Numbered from the stretch's first letter, positions 10,455 through 21,318 are shown. The stretch: 64,000 nt of DNA from Mycoplasma sp. 1654_15 (GCF_012516495.1 NZ_CP051214.1:372001-436000); one strand, 5' to 3'. Notes: generated by a model from the letters alone, not told the origin. Made by a program: numbers and translations.

Positions 10455-11440
10455 CTATTCTCATTTTTTCTCCATTAAATAATTAAATTTTTCTATTGCT
10501 AATAAGTAAAACATTTTTTGATGTTCTAGATTTTCATAATGGAGTGGAATCATAGTTAAAAATAATAATGCTTCAATAAACTTGATGTCGTCAATGTTTA
10601 AGTTAAACTGTTTTTGTATTTGTTTTTCTAAATAAGAATTAGTTTTTTTTACTATTTCATTTGTGAAAATTTCATAGTCAAAATAAATGTTTTGTCTTTG
10701 TTTTAAAGTAAATTTATCAAATTTTATAAAATCATAATAACCATTAAAACTATGAAGTAATTTTTCAAAATCATATCTAAGATCACCTAAAATTGAGTTT
10801 TTTTGTGCAAATTTTCCTCTTGGATCTATAAATTTAAGTTCATTTAAATCTTTCGAAATTAATAAATTTGCAGGATAAAAATCACCGTGAGTAATTCTTA
10901 TCAAAGCATTTTTAAAAAGTTTGTTTTTAATTGTTTGAAAAATTCAATCTTTTATTTTGCTAAGATTTTTCATTTTAATATTATTAATAAATATATATTC
11001 AGATTTAATAAGATGATTAAAATAATCGATCTTTTCTAGCTCTTGTAGTCTTTGTTTTGTTTTTGTTAAATAAATAAAATCAAGAAAATTTACTTCATTT
11101 TCTTCATAGTTTATAGGATGATTGTAAAATTAAAAAGAATTTCAAGACATTTATCTACAATTGATTTCCAAAAACTTTCATCATATTCTTTATTCACTAA
11201 AAGAGAAGCTAGGTTATAACCATCAATAAAAGACATATAATATCCAGAAAATTCTTGCTTGTTTTGAGCAAATTTAAAATCGAAAACTTCTGGACCAAAT
11301 TTATTTAAATCGCTTGGTAAATTTTTATATCAGTTTCATTCGCTAAATAATTTATCAGTTTGAAATGATGATTTAAAAATTAAATTATTTTCGACCAGTT
11401 CTATAGAATTAAATGCTCTGCTTTGAAATTTATTCTTCAT
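10455..11440 (-). pseudogene. LicA/choline-kinase-like phosphotransferase, frameshifted
   Basis: The C-terminal half carries the kinase-fold catalytic loop THGDFYPANLL and the metal-binding FIDPRGKF, followed by LGDLRYDFEKLL, as in aminoglycoside/choline phosphotransferase-like enzymes. The N-terminal half begins at the ATG at 11440 and contains YYMSFIDGYNLASLL. The two halves are in different frames. The break is at an A/T run near 11126-11130, and one extra T (coding strand) restores a product containing NHPINYEENE. The true end is at 10455, because the TGA at 10461-10463 is Trp. It may be an inactivated gene, a phase-variable one or a sequencing error. With the two genes downstream it would phosphorylate a small molecule for surface decoration. 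Confidence 0.72.
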
Positions 11441-11637
11441 AAAATTTAGCTAATAGTTTAATTTAACTATATTTCCTTTGTTATTATTAATTTATATTAT
11501 TGAATATAATAAGTTTCCTTTATCATAGGATCAAACTAACTATATTATTATATATAAACTAAACAATAAAAAAAGATTAATTTAACAAGTACTATTTATA
11601 CTTCAATAATTATCTGCGAAATAAAAATAAAAAATAT

Positions 11638-11666
11638 TTGGAGTTTTTCAAAAAAAGTATTATAAT
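11638..11666 (+). promoter_or_regulatory. Promoter of the ribosomal-protein superoperon
   Basis: A -35-like TTGGAG (11638-11643) and a perfect -10 TATAAT (11661-11666) are separated by 17 bases. It is the best sigma-70 promoter match in the 353-base gene-free gap 11441-11793 and sits about 120 bases upstream of rpsJ. The remainder of the gap is A/T-rich; I saw no tRNA or other gene in it. Confidence 0.65.
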
Positions 11667-11733
11667 TTAAAAACTAAATTTAGGACTATGAAGCATAAGG
11701 TTGCGATACACTAAAAAGAGTTGTTAGTTAGTT

Positions 11734-11770
11734 ATCGGTTTTTATGTGGAGTCTGGTTTAAGAAAAAACC
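11734..11770 (+). promoter_or_regulatory. Possible leader hairpin before rpsJ
   Basis: In the ~120-base 5' leader, ggttttta and aaaaaacc (about 11734-11741 and 11763-11770) can pair around an 18-25-base loop. The arm ends immediately before the rpsJ Shine-Dalgarno (aaaggaga). Ribosomal-protein operons are often autoregulated through their leaders. The pairing is seen, the regulation is inferred. Confidence 0.3.
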
Positions 11771-11793
11771 AAAGGAGACAACATTTATTTTTT

Positions 11794-12108
11794 ATGGACA
11801 AAATTCAAATAAAACTTAAAGCATTTGATCACCGTCTAATAGACACAGCAACAGCTAAAATAGTTTTAGTTGCAAAAGAAGCAAATGCTGAAGTAAGTGG
11901 ACCAATTCCACTTCCAACAAAAAAAGAAATTTTCACTATTTTGAGATCTGTTCACGTTAACAAAAAATCTCGTGAGCAATTCGAAAGTAGAACACACCAA
12001 AGATTAATTATTATCAAAACAAACAGTTCTAATTCAAAAGTATTAGTAGACAAAATTAAAAGATTACAACTAAATTCTGGTGTTAAAGTAAATCTAGAAT
12101 TATCATAG
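11794..12108 (+). CDS. rpsJ: 30S ribosomal protein S10
   Basis: First gene of the S10 operon, 104 residues, the normal length. Shows [28 protein letters not shown] and the loop region [12 protein letters not shown]. The start was set at 11794 rather than an upstream ATG at 11746, because translation then begins [13 protein letters not shown] and a strong aaaggagac Shine-Dalgarno lies upstream. S10 also acts in transcription antitermination with NusB. Confidence 0.97.
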   Translation: MDKIQIKLKAFDHRLIDTATAKIVLVAKEANAEVSGPIPLPTKKEIFTILRSVHVNKKSREQFESRTHQRLIIIKTNSSNSKVLVDKIKRLQLNSGVKVNLELS

Positions 12109-12115
12109 GAGAAAT

Positions 12116-12811
12116 ATGAAAGGTATTTTAGGTAAAAAAGTTGGAATGACACAACTATTTACAGAAGAAGGAATTAGTATTCCAGTTACTGTAATAGAAG
12201 TTCAACCTAATGTAGTTTCAAATGTTTTAACTAAAGAGAAAAATGGTTATGAAGCTATTCAATTAGCAGCATTTGACAAGAAAAAAAGCAGATTTACAAA
12301 ACCAGAATTAGGACATTTTAAAAAAGCAGAATCTAACCCAAAACGTTTTGTTAAAGAGTTTAGAAATATGCAAGGTGAATTAGGACAAAAAATTGATTTA
12401 TCAATCTTTGAAGAAGGTGAATTTGTAGATGTAGTTGGAACATCCAAAGGTAAAGGTTTTGCCGGAACTATTAAAAGATATAACCAACACATCGGACCTA
12501 AATCTCACGGTGGAGGTGGAGGTTCTAAACCTATTCGTCAAACAGGTTCAATTGGTGATATTTCAGGAAACAAAGTTGTTAAAGGTATGACAATGCCAGG
12601 ACACTTAGGGCATGAAAGAGTTACTTTACAAAATTTAGAAATTATTAAAATAGATTTAGCAAACAACATTTTAGTTGTTAAAGGATCAGTTCCTGGACCA
12701 AATAAGTCTTATTTAATTATTAAAGAAGCAGTTAAAAGAACAACTAAGAAAAAACCAGAAGTATTAGTTGTTTATACACAAGTAGAAACTAAGGAGGCAA
12801 CTAATGAATAA
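12116..12811 (+). CDS. rplC: 50S ribosomal protein L3
   Basis: Early-assembling large-subunit protein near the peptidyl-transferase centre; 231 residues, slightly longer than usual through a basic C-terminal tail. Begins [14 protein letters not shown]. It contains the [12 protein letters not shown] and HGSKSHGG-like ([12 protein letters not shown]) segments and [11 protein letters not shown]. Its 3' end overlaps the rplD start by 8 bases (12804-12811). Confidence 0.97.
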   Translation: MKGILGKKVGMTQLFTEEGISIPVTVIEVQPNVVSNVLTKEKNGYEAIQLAAFDKKKSRFTKPELGHFKKAESNPKRFVKEFRNMQGELGQKIDLSIFEEGEFVDVVGTSKGKGFAGTIKRYNQHIGPKSHGGGGGSKPIRQTGSIGDISGNKVVKGMTMPGHLGHERVTLQNLEIIKIDLANNILVVKGSVPGPNKSYLIIKEAVKRTTKKKPEVLVVYTQVETKEATNE

Positions 12812-13685
12812 AAAAGAAAACACAACTCAAACCAACAGTGCCCCTAAAAAAGAAATTATTAAACCAAAATCTTCAACTACTCATACTCACACACATAAGC
12901 ACGTTCATACACATACTCACACACATGCTAAAAAAGTTGAACCTGCTAAAGAAGTAAAAAAAGAAGTTAAAGAAGTTAAAAAAGTAGTAGAGCCAAAACC
13001 AGTTGCAAAAACTACTCCAAAACCTGTTGTTGCTTCAAAAAAAGAAGACAAAAAAGTTGAAATTAAACAATCTAAAAATGTAGCAAAAGTTAATATTTCA
13101 AACAAAACTTCATTACCAAAAGAATTATTTGGAAAAACAGAAGCTCATTCTCAAGCTATATTCGATACTATCTTATATGAAAGAGGTTCACGTAGAAATC
13201 CAACTCATAAAGTAAAATCAAGAGCTGAAGTTAGTGGAACAGGTAAAAAACCTTGAAAACAAAAAGGAACAGGTAAAGCTAGAGCTGGTTCACTACGTTC
13301 TCCAATCTTTGTAGGTGGTGGTCGTGCTTTTGGACCTACAAATAATAAAAACTACAAAGTAAAATTAAACAAAAAAGTTCGTAGATTAGCATTTGTATCA
13401 GCTTTAAGCCAACTAGCTGCTAACAATCAAGTATTAGTTTCTGACTTTGCACAAAAAGAAATATCAACTAAAACATTAGTTAAAAAATTAGCTTCAGAAA
13501 AATTAAATGAATTAAGAAATATATTAATTATTTCTTCAGATTCAAACCTATTTTTATCAGCTCGTAATTTAAAAAATGTTAAAGTTACAAAATGAAGCTC
13601 AATTTTAGTAGAAGATTTAGTAAAAGCAGATGTGTTTGTAATTTCAGAATCAGATATTAAAAACTTAGAAGGAACAGTTAAATAA
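12804..13685 (+). CDS. rplD: 50S ribosomal protein L4 with His-rich N-terminal extension
   Basis: Large-subunit protein lining the exit tunnel, 293 residues against about 205 in most bacteria. The L4 core starts near residue 95 and is complete ([47 protein letters not shown]). The first ~90 residues are a low-complexity tail: a histidine/threonine block at residues 27-41 with nine histidines in alternation, then Lys/Glu/Val/Pro-rich repeats. In-frame TGA codons (13255 region and near 13592) are Trp. Its stop overlaps the rplW ATG (TAATG). The His block could bind metal; no function is known to me. Confidence 0.96.
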
Positions 13686-14161
13686 TGAATATAAATGAAA
13701 TTATTAAAGCTCCAATATTAACTGAAAAAACACATGAGCAAATGTCTGAAAATGTATATACATTTAAAGTAGACAGAAGAACTAATAAATCCGAAGTTAA
13801 AAAAGCAGTTGAACATATTTTTGCAGTTAAAGTAGAAAAAGTAAATATCTTTAATGTACCTAAAAAACCTAAAAAATTAGGACGTTTCCACGGGTTTACA
13901 AATGCATATAAAAAAGCAATTGTAACTTTAGCAGAAGGTTCAATTAACTTCTATCCAGAAGATACTCAAGAACAAAAAGAAGCAAAATTAAAAGCTGAAC
14001 AAGAAACAAAAGCTAAAGAATCTACATTAAAAGAAAAAGCTAAAAAAATAGAAGAAAAAGTTGCTCAAAAATTAGGAATAAAAGCAAAAGCTTCAGAACA
14101 AGAAGCAAAATCAGAAAAAACAACAGCTTCTAAACCTAAAAAAGCAACTAAAGGAGAGTAA
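13685..14161 (+). CDS. rplW: 50S ribosomal protein L23 with long C-terminal tail
   Basis: L23 sits at the exit tunnel and binds SRP and trigger factor. The first ~95 residues are canonical ([46 protein letters not shown]). The protein is extended to 158 residues by a Lys/Ala/Glu-rich, helix-prone tail that other bacteria lack. Starts by overlap with the rplD stop. Confidence 0.96.
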   Translation: MNINEIIKAPILTEKTHEQMSENVYTFKVDRRTNKSEVKKAVEHIFAVKVEKVNIFNVPKKPKKLGRFHGFTNAYKKAIVTLAEGSINFYPEDTQEQKEAKLKAEQETKAKESTLKEKAKKIEEKVAQKLGIKAKASEQEAKSEKTTASKPKKATKGE

Positions 14162-14163
14162 AT

Positions 14164-15009
14164 ATGGCGATGAAAATATACAAACCTACAACCAATGGGC
14201 TTCGTAATATGAGCTCTTTAGATTATTCAAAAAACCTTTCAGGACATGCTCCAGAAAAATCATTACTTGTTATTTTACCTAAAAAATCTGGTCGTAATAA
14301 CACAGGAAAAATTACAACTAGACACCAAGGTGGAAGAAACAAAAGAAAATATAGAATTATAGATTTTAAAAGAAATAAATTTGATATTCCAGGTTATGTA
14401 AAATCTATAGAATATGATCCAAATAGATCAGCAAATATTTGTTTAATTAATTATGTAGATGGTGAAAAAAGATATATTTTAGCTCCTAAAGACATTAAAA
14501 TTGGACAAAAAGTTGTCTCAAGCGATGAAGCTGATATTTTAGTTGGAAACTCACTTCCTTTATCAAGAATTCCTGAAGGTACATTTATTCACAATGTAGA
14601 ATTACAACCAGGAAAAGGTGGACAATTAGCTCGTTCAGCAGGTTCTTCAATTCAAATCCAAGGTAAAGACGATGATGGAAAATATGTTGTTTTAAAACTA
14701 AAATCTGGTGAATACCGTCGTGTATTAGCAAGATGTAGAGCAACAATTGGTGTAGTAGGTAATGAAGAACATAACTTAGTAAACATCGGAAAAGCAGGAC
14801 GTAATCGTCATTTAGGTATTCGTCCAACAGTTAGAGGTTCAGTAATGAACCCAAATGATCACCCACACGGTGGTGGTGAAGGTAAACAACCAATTGGACG
14901 TAAAGCACCACTTACTCCATGAGGTAAAAAAGCACTTGGAATTAAAACAAGAAATAATAAAAAAGCTTCAACTAAATTGATTCTTAGAAGAAGAAAGGAT
15001 ACTAAATAA
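14164..15009 (+). CDS. rplB: 50S ribosomal protein L2
   Basis: Core 23S-binding protein required for subunit association; 281 residues, normal. Contains [31 protein letters not shown], the RSAGSSIQI segment and the conserved [13 protein letters not shown] loop near the peptidyl-transferase centre. The end is at 15007-15009 because the TGA at 14920 is Trp (PLTPWGKKALG). Overlaps the rpsS start by one base. Confidence 0.98.
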
Positions 15010-15284
15010 TGGCACGTTCATTGAAAAAAGGTCCATTTGCAGATGAGCATTTACTTAAAAAAGTAGAAGCGATGAATGAACAAAAAAATAAAAAACCAAT
15101 TAAAACTTGATCTCGTAGATCTACAATATTTCCTGAATTTGTTGGACTAACATTTTTAGTTCACAACGGAAAAGTATTTAACGAAGTTTATGTAACTGAT
15201 GATATGGTTGGTCATAAATTAGGTGAATTTTCTCCTACTAGAACCTATACAGGTCATGGACAAGATAAAGGGAAGAAAAAATAG
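15009..15284 (+). CDS. rpsS: 30S ribosomal protein S19
   Basis: 91 residues. Carries [30 protein letters not shown] and [18 protein letters not shown], the full S19 signature. ATG overlaps the rplB stop. Located in the head of the 30S subunit, interacting with S13. Confidence 0.97.
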
Positions 15285-15297
15285 GTAGAAATTAGTT

Positions 15298-15663
15298 ATG
15301 GAAAATAAATTACAACAAGCAAAAGCTAGTGTTAAAATGCAACGTATTTCAGCTCAAAAAGCTCGTTTAGTGGCTCGTTTAATTAAAAAACAACCAACTA
15401 CAAATGCATTAGCTATTTTACAAAATACAAACAAAAAAGCTTCATATTTCTTCATAAAATTATTAAACTCAGCAGTTGCCAACGCTGTAAATAATCACGG
15501 ATTAAATGGTGATAGCTTAATTGTTAAAGATGTAATTGTAAACGAAGGTCCAACACTAAAAAGATTTCAACCAAGAGCAAAAGGTGTTGCGTATCGTATT
15601 TTAAAAAGAACTTCTCATTTATCTGTAATAGTAGAAGAAGTAAGTTTGTTAGGAGATAAATAA
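15298..15663 (+). CDS. rplV: 50S ribosomal protein L22
   Basis: 121 residues; tunnel-wall protein. Shows [18 protein letters not shown], the [13 protein letters not shown] helix and the beta-hairpin end [19 protein letters not shown]. Stop is followed within 2 bases by rpsC. Confidence 0.97.
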   Translation: MENKLQQAKASVKMQRISAQKARLVARLIKKQPTTNALAILQNTNKKASYFFIKLLNSAVANAVNNHGLNGDSLIVKDVIVNEGPTLKRFQPRAKGVAYRILKRTSHLSVIVEEVSLLGDK

Positions 15664-15665
15664 TT

Positions 15666-16394
15666 ATGGGACAAAAGGTCAATCCAAATGGATTTAGATA
15701 CGGAGTTACTAAAGAACATAACGCTATTTGATATGCAGATAAAAAAGAGTTTGCATCAAATTTATTAGAAGATGTTAAAATTCACCGTTTTTTCGAAAAA
15801 CTAACAAGAGAATATTTAATTGGTAATACAAAAATTCGTCGTGATCAAGACAATAAAGTAACAGTTGTTGTTTACACAGCAAAACTTGGAGCATTTTTAG
15901 GACAAGCAGGAAGTAATCTTAAAAAAATAATTGAAGATGTTAAAAAGTTTGTTAAAAATAAAAAACTTGTTTTAAATATAGACGCAGTAGAAATTGAAAA
16001 ACCAGATTTAGATGCTAAATTATTAGCTGAAGCAATTGCTATTAAATTAGAAAACCGTGGATCATACCGTATGGCTCAAAAATATGCTATTAGAATGGCA
16101 CAAAAAGCTGGAGCTAAAGGTATTAAAACCAAAGTAAGTGGACGTTTAAATGGTGTTGATATGGCTAGATCAGAAGGATACTCTGAAGGTGAAATGAAAT
16201 TACATACACTAAGACAAGATGTAAGTTATGCAACAGCAACAGCTAGAACAACTTATGGAGCTCTTGGAGTTAAAGTTTGAGTTTCACTCGGTGAAGTATT
16301 TGCAAAGCAAAATCAAGCACAAGAGCAAGAACTAACTGAAACAAAAGCACCAAAAAGAACTACAAGATCTAAAAAAGAAAGCGCAAAGGAATAA
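15666..16394 (+). CDS. rpsC: 30S ribosomal protein S3
   Basis: 242 residues with N-terminal [13 protein letters not shown], the KH domain ([19 protein letters not shown]) and the C-terminal domain [24 protein letters not shown]. Part of the mRNA entry tunnel. In-frame TGA codons at 15728 and 16278 are Trp (NAIWYADKK, VKVWVSLGE). The last ~25 residues form a basic tail. Confidence 0.97.
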
Positions 16395-16397
16395 AAA

Positions 16398-16811
16398 ATG
16401 TTACAACCTAAAAAAACAAAACACCGTAAAACATTTAGAGTAAAACATGACAAACGTGCTGCTTTTAGAGGAAAAGAAGTTTCATTTGAAGAATTTGGTC
16501 TACAAGCTACAACATCTGAATGAGTTAGTGCAAGACAAATAGAGTCAGCCAGAATTGCGATTACAAGAAGAATGGGTCGTGAAGGTCAAGTTAACATTAG
16601 AATCTTTCCTCATCTTTCTCTTACTAAAAAACCAATCGGGGTAAGAATGGGATCTGGAAAAGGTTCAGCTGAAAAATGAGTAGCAGTTGTTAAAGAAAAC
16701 ACAGTAATGTTTGAAGTAGGTGGAGTAAAAGAAGAAATAGCTCGTGATGCACTTCGTTTAGGTGGACACAAACTACCAGTAAAATGAAGAATAATAACCA
16801 AGGAAAATTAA
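16398..16811 (+). CDS. rplP: 50S ribosomal protein L16
   Basis: 137 residues. Starts [14 protein letters not shown] and contains [36 protein letters not shown] and [10 protein letters not shown]-like ([15 protein letters not shown]). Participates in A-site tRNA binding. Start codon lies 3 bases after the rpsC stop. Confidence 0.97.
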
Positions 16812-16815
16812 GATA

Positions 16816-17025
16816 ATGGAATTTAAAGATTTAAAGAAAAAAAATTCTGAAGAATTAAACAAATTATTAAATGAATATAAATCAGAACTATTTACTCTTC
16901 GTTTTAGAAACAAAACTCAACAACTAGATCATACTCACAAAATCAAACAAGTAAGAAAAGATATAGCAAGAATTTTAACAGCAATTAGACAATCAGAATT
17001 AGAACAAGAAAAAGGTAGAAAATAA
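16816..17025 (+). CDS. rpmC: 50S ribosomal protein L29
   Basis: 69 residues: two antiparallel helices, [20 protein letters not shown] and [20 protein letters not shown] followed by [10 protein letters not shown]. Exit-tunnel protein. Normal length and place between rplP and rpsQ. Confidence 0.96.
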   Translation: MEFKDLKKKNSEELNKLLNEYKSELFTLRFRNKTQQLDHTHKIKQVRKDIARILTAIRQSELEQEKGRK

Positions 17026-17027
17026 TT

Positions 17028-17330
17028 ATGTCTCATTTTAATCACAAATCACATAAAGATGCAAGTCAAAAAAGACAAAATACACGTAAAAGTTTAACCG
17101 GAGTTGTAGTTTCTGATAAAAATGAAAAAACAATAATTGTTGCTGTTGAAACTTATGTAAAACACCGTTTATATCAAAAAAGATTCAAAAAAGTTAAAAA
17201 ATTCGCAACTCATGATGAAGAACAAAAAGCTAAAGTTGGAGATGTAGTTAGAATCGCTGAAACTCGTCCATATTCAAAAACCAAATCTTTTAGACTAGTA
17301 AGTATTGCATCTTCTAAAGGAGAAAAATAA
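17028..17330 (+). CDS. rpsQ: 30S ribosomal protein S17
   Basis: 100 residues. OB-fold protein with [41 protein letters not shown] and [21 protein letters not shown]. The N-terminus is about 20 residues longer than usual. TAATG overlap with rplN at 17330. Confidence 0.96.
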   Translation: MSHFNHKSHKDASQKRQNTRKSLTGVVVSDKNEKTIIVAVETYVKHRLYQKRFKKVKKFATHDEEQKAKVGDVVRIAETRPYSKTKSFRLVSIASSKGEK

Positions 17331-17701
17331 TGTTACAAGAACAATCAAGATTACAAGTAGCTGATAATTCAGGTGCAAAAGAAGTTGGATTAATCAGAAA
17401 TTTAGGTGGTTCAGTTAAGAAAAATTCTAATATTGGTGATGTAATTGTCTGCTCAGTAAAAAAAGCAATTCCAGGTGGAATTGTTAAAGAAGGACAAGTA
17501 GTTAAAGCTGTTATTGTTCGTTCTGTATACGGAATTAATAGAAAAAACGGATCACGTATTAGATTTGACGACAATGCTGTTGTTATCATCAAAGAAGATG
17601 GAACACCAAGAGGAACAAGGGTATTTGGTCCAATTGCTAGAGAAATAAGAGATAATCAAAAATTTGCCAAAATCGTTTCATTAGCACCAGAAGTTTTATA
17701 A
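17330..17701 (+). CDS. rplN: 50S ribosomal protein L14
   Basis: 123 residues. [36 protein letters not shown] and [15 protein letters not shown] are diagnostic. Lies at the subunit interface. A 73-base spacer to rplX follows, unusually long for this operon, with only the rplX Shine-Dalgarno (aaagga) recognisable in it. Confidence 0.97.
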   Translation: MLQEQSRLQVADNSGAKEVGLIRNLGGSVKKNSNIGDVIVCSVKKAIPGGIVKEGQVVKAVIVRSVYGINRKNGSRIRFDDNAVVIIKEDGTPRGTRVFGPIAREIRDNQKFAKIVSLAPEVL

Positions 17702-17774
17702 AAATATTTGAATATAAAACTTCAAAATCCTATAAAAATGAAGCAAAATAAACAAATTTTTACAAAGGAACAAT

Positions 17775-18095
17775 ATGAAAATTAGAAAAAATGACGAAGT
17801 AGTTATTATCTCAGGTGATGAAAAAGGGAAATCAGGTAAAGTATTATCTGTAAATTCTAAAAAACAAACAGTTACTGTCAAAGACATTAATAAAATCACA
17901 AAACACAAAAAACCTAACCAACAAAACACTGAAGGTTCAATTTCAATTTATGAAGGACCAATTCACGTTTCAAAAGTAGCGATTGTAACAAAAAAAGCAT
18001 CTAAAGACAAACCAGCTGAATTTTCAAAAATCGGATACATTTTTAAAGACAATAAAAAACTTCGTATAGCAAAAACTACAAAGAAGGTAATCTAA
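17775..18095 (+). CDS. rplX: 50S ribosomal protein L24
   Basis: 106 residues; assembly-initiating KOW-domain protein: [34 protein letters not shown], then [12 protein letters not shown]. Preceded by an aaaggaaca ribosome binding site after the spacer. Confidence 0.96.
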   Translation: MKIRKNDEVVIISGDEKGKSGKVLSVNSKKQTVTVKDINKITKHKKPNQQNTEGSISIYEGPIHVSKVAIVTKKASKDKPAEFSKIGYIFKDNKKLRIAKTTKKVI

Positions 18096-18096
18096 T

Positions 18097-18642
18097 ATGA
18101 ACGCTTTAGCACAACACTATAATTCAAAAGTAAAAACTGCTTTAAAACAAAAGTTTAACTACTCTTCTGATATGGAAATTCCAAAAATAGAAAAAATAGT
18201 TTTAAACATGACAGCAGGAAAAGAAGTTACTAACTCAAAAGCTATCGAAGAAGTAATGAACGAAATGTCTTTAATTTCAGCGCAAAAACCTTACCAAACC
18301 GTTGCAAAAAAATCTTTAGCTTCTTGAAAATTACGTCAAGGAATGCCAATGGGAGCAAAAGTAACACTAAGAAGAGACAATATGTGAGACTTTTTAGCTA
18401 AACTAATCAATGTTTCAATTCCAAGAATTAGAGACTTTAGAGGAGTAAATCCAAAAGCATTTGACGGTAGAGGTAATTTTTCTTTAGGAGTTAAAGAAAT
18501 GATTATCTTCCCAGAAATTAGTTTTGATAAAATTCGTAAATTAAAAGGTTTAGACGTAATTATCGTAACTACAGCTAAAACAGATAAAGAAGCTCGGGCA
18601 TTATTAGAACTCTTAGGAATACCATTTGCTAAGAAAGCATAA
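18097..18642 (+). CDS. rplE: 50S ribosomal protein L5
   Basis: 181 residues; binds 5S rRNA and contacts P-site t[42 protein letters not shown] and [21 protein letters not shown] mark the family. In-frame TGA codons at 18325 and 18385 are Trp, so the gene is intact despite apparent stops. Confidence 0.97.
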
Positions 18643-18662
18643 TAAAAAATAAAGGAAAATAC

Positions 18663-18848
18663 ATGGCAAAAAAATCATTAAAAGTAAAAGCAGAAAAACA
18701 TCCGAAATTTAAAGTACGTGCTTATACAAGATGTCAATTATGTGGACGTCCTCGTGCTGTACTACGTAAATTTAAAATATGCAGAATTTGCTTCCGTGAA
18801 TTAGCTCACAAAGGACAAATACCAGGTATTAAGAAAGCGAGTTGATAA
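18663..18848 (+). CDS. rpsN: 30S ribosomal protein S14, zinc-binding type
   Basis: 61 residues, the short zinc form (rpsZ type). The zinc site is CQLCG with CRICF. Also shows [16 protein letters not shown] and the end [11 protein letters not shown]. The last Trp is encoded by TGA, so the stop is TAA at 18846. Preceded by aaaggaa. Confidence 0.97.
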
Positions 18849-18849
18849 T

Positions 18850-19242
18850 ATGATAATAACAGATCCAATAGCAGATATGATAACCAGAATCAAAAATGCT
18901 TTTACACGTAAACACAAAAACGTTATTATTCCTCATTCAAAGAAAAAAGAAAGAATTTTACAAATCTTTTTAGATGAAGGATATATAAAAGGATTTACTG
19001 TATCTGGAGAAGTAAAAAAAGAAATTAATGTAGAGCTTAAATACAAAGGAAATACAAGTTCAATTGTAGGAATAAAAAGAGTTTCTAAACCATCTTTAAG
19101 AGTTTATTCTTCAGCTTCTGATTTACCAAAAATTGTTTCAGGTTATGGAACCGTAATAGTTTCTACATCTAAAGGATTATTAACTGATAAACAAGCAAGA
19201 AAGGAAAATGTAGGTGGTGAAATCATTGCTTACATTTGATAA
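18850..19242 (+). CDS. rpsH: 30S ribosomal protein S8
   Basis: 130 residues. [48 protein letters not shown] and [27 protein letters not shown] are typical. In other bacteria S8 represses the spc operon by binding its mRNA; I see no such target here. TAA stop follows a TGA-encoded Trp. Confidence 0.97.
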
Positions 19243-19247
19243 TTAAT

Positions 19248-19787
19248 ATGTCTCGTGTCGGAAATCGTGTTTTACAAATACCAGCTGGTGTTGAAGTAAA
19301 TATTCAAAATTCTTTAGTAACAATAAAAGGTAAATTAGGAACATTATCAAGAGAGTTTTCAAACTTTATTAGTATTGAAAAAACAGAATCTACATTATTA
19401 ACTAAAAGATCATCTGAAGAAAAAAGTATTAAACAATTACACGGAACAACAAATTCATTATTACAAGGGATGTTAACTGGAGTTTCTCAAGGATTTGTAA
19501 AAGAGCTAGAAATCAAAGGTGTTGGTTATAGAGCAACATTAAAAGATAAAGTTTTAGAATTAGCACTTGGTTATTCACATCCTGTTTTAGTAGAAATACC
19601 TCAAGATCTAACCTTAGAAGTACCAAAACCTACTGTTGTAATTATTAAAGGAATTGATAAACAAAGAGTTGGTGAATTAGCTGCTCAAATAAGAAAGAAA
19701 AGAAAACCAAATCCATATTCTGGAAAAGGTGTAGCTTACAAAGATGAAGTTATTAGAAGAAAAGAAGGGAAAAAAGCTTCTAAATAA
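19248..19787 (+). CDS. rplF: 50S ribosomal protein L6
   Basis: 179 residues with both L6 repeats: [34 protein letters not shown], and the C-terminal [15 protein letters not shown] with [17 protein letters not shown]. Start set at 19248 (MSRVGNRV) rather than 19236, which lies inside rpsH. Confidence 0.97.
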   Translation: MSRVGNRVLQIPAGVEVNIQNSLVTIKGKLGTLSREFSNFISIEKTESTLLTKRSSEEKSIKQLHGTTNSLLQGMLTGVSQGFVKELEIKGVGYRATLKDKVLELALGYSHPVLVEIPQDLTLEVPKPTVVIIKGIDKQRVGELAAQIRKKRKPNPYSGKGVAYKDEVIRRKEGKKASK

Positions 19788-19799
19788 AGCTAATTAATT

Positions 19800-20171
19800 A
19801 TGGCAAAACAAACAAGAAATCAAGCTAGAATTGTTAAACATAAAAGAATTTTAAACAAACTAACTTCTAATTTATCTACAAATCAAAAACTAAGAATTGG
19901 TGTTTATAAATCATTAAATCACTTTTACGCATACGTTTTTGATCCTGTATCTGCAAAAACTTTAACTTCAGCAACTACACTTAAAAAAGAAGCAAAAACA
20001 AAAGGTGGAAACATTCAAGCAGCTCAAGCTCTTGCACCAGTATTTGCTGCAAAATTAAAAGAACTAAAACTAGATCAAAACGATTTTATCTTTGATCGTT
20101 CAGGTTATTTATATCACGGTAGAGTAAAAGCTTTTGCTGAAACTTTAAGACAACAAGGAATTAAGTTTTAA
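19800..20171 (+). CDS. rplR: 50S ribosomal protein L18
   Basis: 123 residues; 5S rRNA-binding. [29 protein letters not shown], and the end [21 protein letters not shown] match the family. Two bases separate it from rpsE. Confidence 0.96.
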   Translation: MAKQTRNQARIVKHKRILNKLTSNLSTNQKLRIGVYKSLNHFYAYVFDPVSAKTLTSATTLKKEAKTKGGNIQAAQALAPVFAAKLKELKLDQNDFIFDRSGYLYHGRVKAFAETLRQQGIKF

Positions 20172-20173
20172 TT

Positions 20174-20848
20174 ATGGAAAATCAAAAAATCGAAAAACAA
20201 GTACAAGAAACACAAAACAAAATGAAATCCACTCAAACAGTTCAAGCAACTAAAGAATCTACTGATAAAAAACAAGTTTCAGATAAAGCAACTGCTTCAA
20301 AAAATGAAGCAAAAACCTTTAAAAGAAAACCTGGATTTGTAAAAAAAGATAAAAATCAATTCCAATCAGAATTTGAAGAAAAAATTATCGACATATCTCG
20401 TGTTACAACAGTTGTAAAAGGTGGACGTCGTTTTTCATTTGCAGCTTATGCAGTAGTTGGAAACAAAAAAGGTAAAGTAGGATACGGACACGGAAAAGCA
20501 AATGAAGTACAAGATGCGATTAAAAAAGCAGTTAAAGACGCACAAAATCGTTTAATTACTGTACCAATTGTTAACAAATCAACAATCCCTCATGAAATTT
20601 CAGAAAAATTCTTAGCTTCTAAAGTATTACTAAAACCTGCTCCAAAAGGAAAAGGAATCATTGCTTCTAATACAGTTCGTGCTGTTGTAGAATTAGCTGG
20701 TTATACAGATATTTATACAAAAACTCACGGATCTAGAACTAAAATCAACACTGTGCATGCAACAATGAAAGCTTTACAAAAATTACGTACAGTAGAAGAT
20801 ATTGCTTGAGCTAGAGATATTGAAGTTGAAAAATTAACTCAAAATTAA
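20174..20848 (+). CDS. rpsE: 30S ribosomal protein S5 with N-terminal extension
   Basis: 224 residues, about 60 more than usual. A Lys/Gln/Thr-rich N-terminal tail (1-60) precedes the core: [39 protein letters not shown], and [20 protein letters not shown]. The end is at 20848 because the TGA at 20807 is Trp. S5 affects decoding fidelity and mRNA helicase activity of the ribosome. Confidence 0.96.
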
Positions 20849-20871
20849 TAAATTAGTAATAAGGAATAAAA

Positions 20872-21318
20872 ATGTCAAAAATACAATTACATAATTTAAA
20901 ACCAACTGAAAATTCTCGTCCAGATAAGCACCGTAAAGGTAGAGGGCATGCAGCAGGAAAAGGAAAACAAGCTGGTAAAGGACAATCCGGACAAAGAAAA
21001 AGAGGAAAAGTTCGTTTAGGATTTGAAGGTGGACAAAACCCTTGATACAGAAGGGTACCAAAAATTGGATTTAAAAATGTAAATTCAATTACTTTCCAAA
21101 CAATTTCTTTATCAGATTTAGAAAAAACATACAAAAATAATGAAACTGTAACTTTAGAGTCATTATTTAAAAACAAATTAGTTAGAAGAAAATATTTACC
21201 AATTAAATTATTAGCAAATGGTAAATTATCTAAAAAATTAACAATCGAAGTAAACGCAGCTAGTGTTAAAGCACAAGAATTAGTAAAAGCTGCTGGAGGA
21301 TCAATAGAGGTTAAATAG
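20872..21318 (+). CDS. rplO: 50S ribosomal protein L15
   Basis: 148 residues. [38 protein letters not shown] and [15 protein letters not shown] are the conserved Gly-rich N-terminal region; the C-terminal LXXAGG-like '[11 protein letters not shown]' is present. Its TAG stop overlaps the GTG start of secY. Confidence 0.96.
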
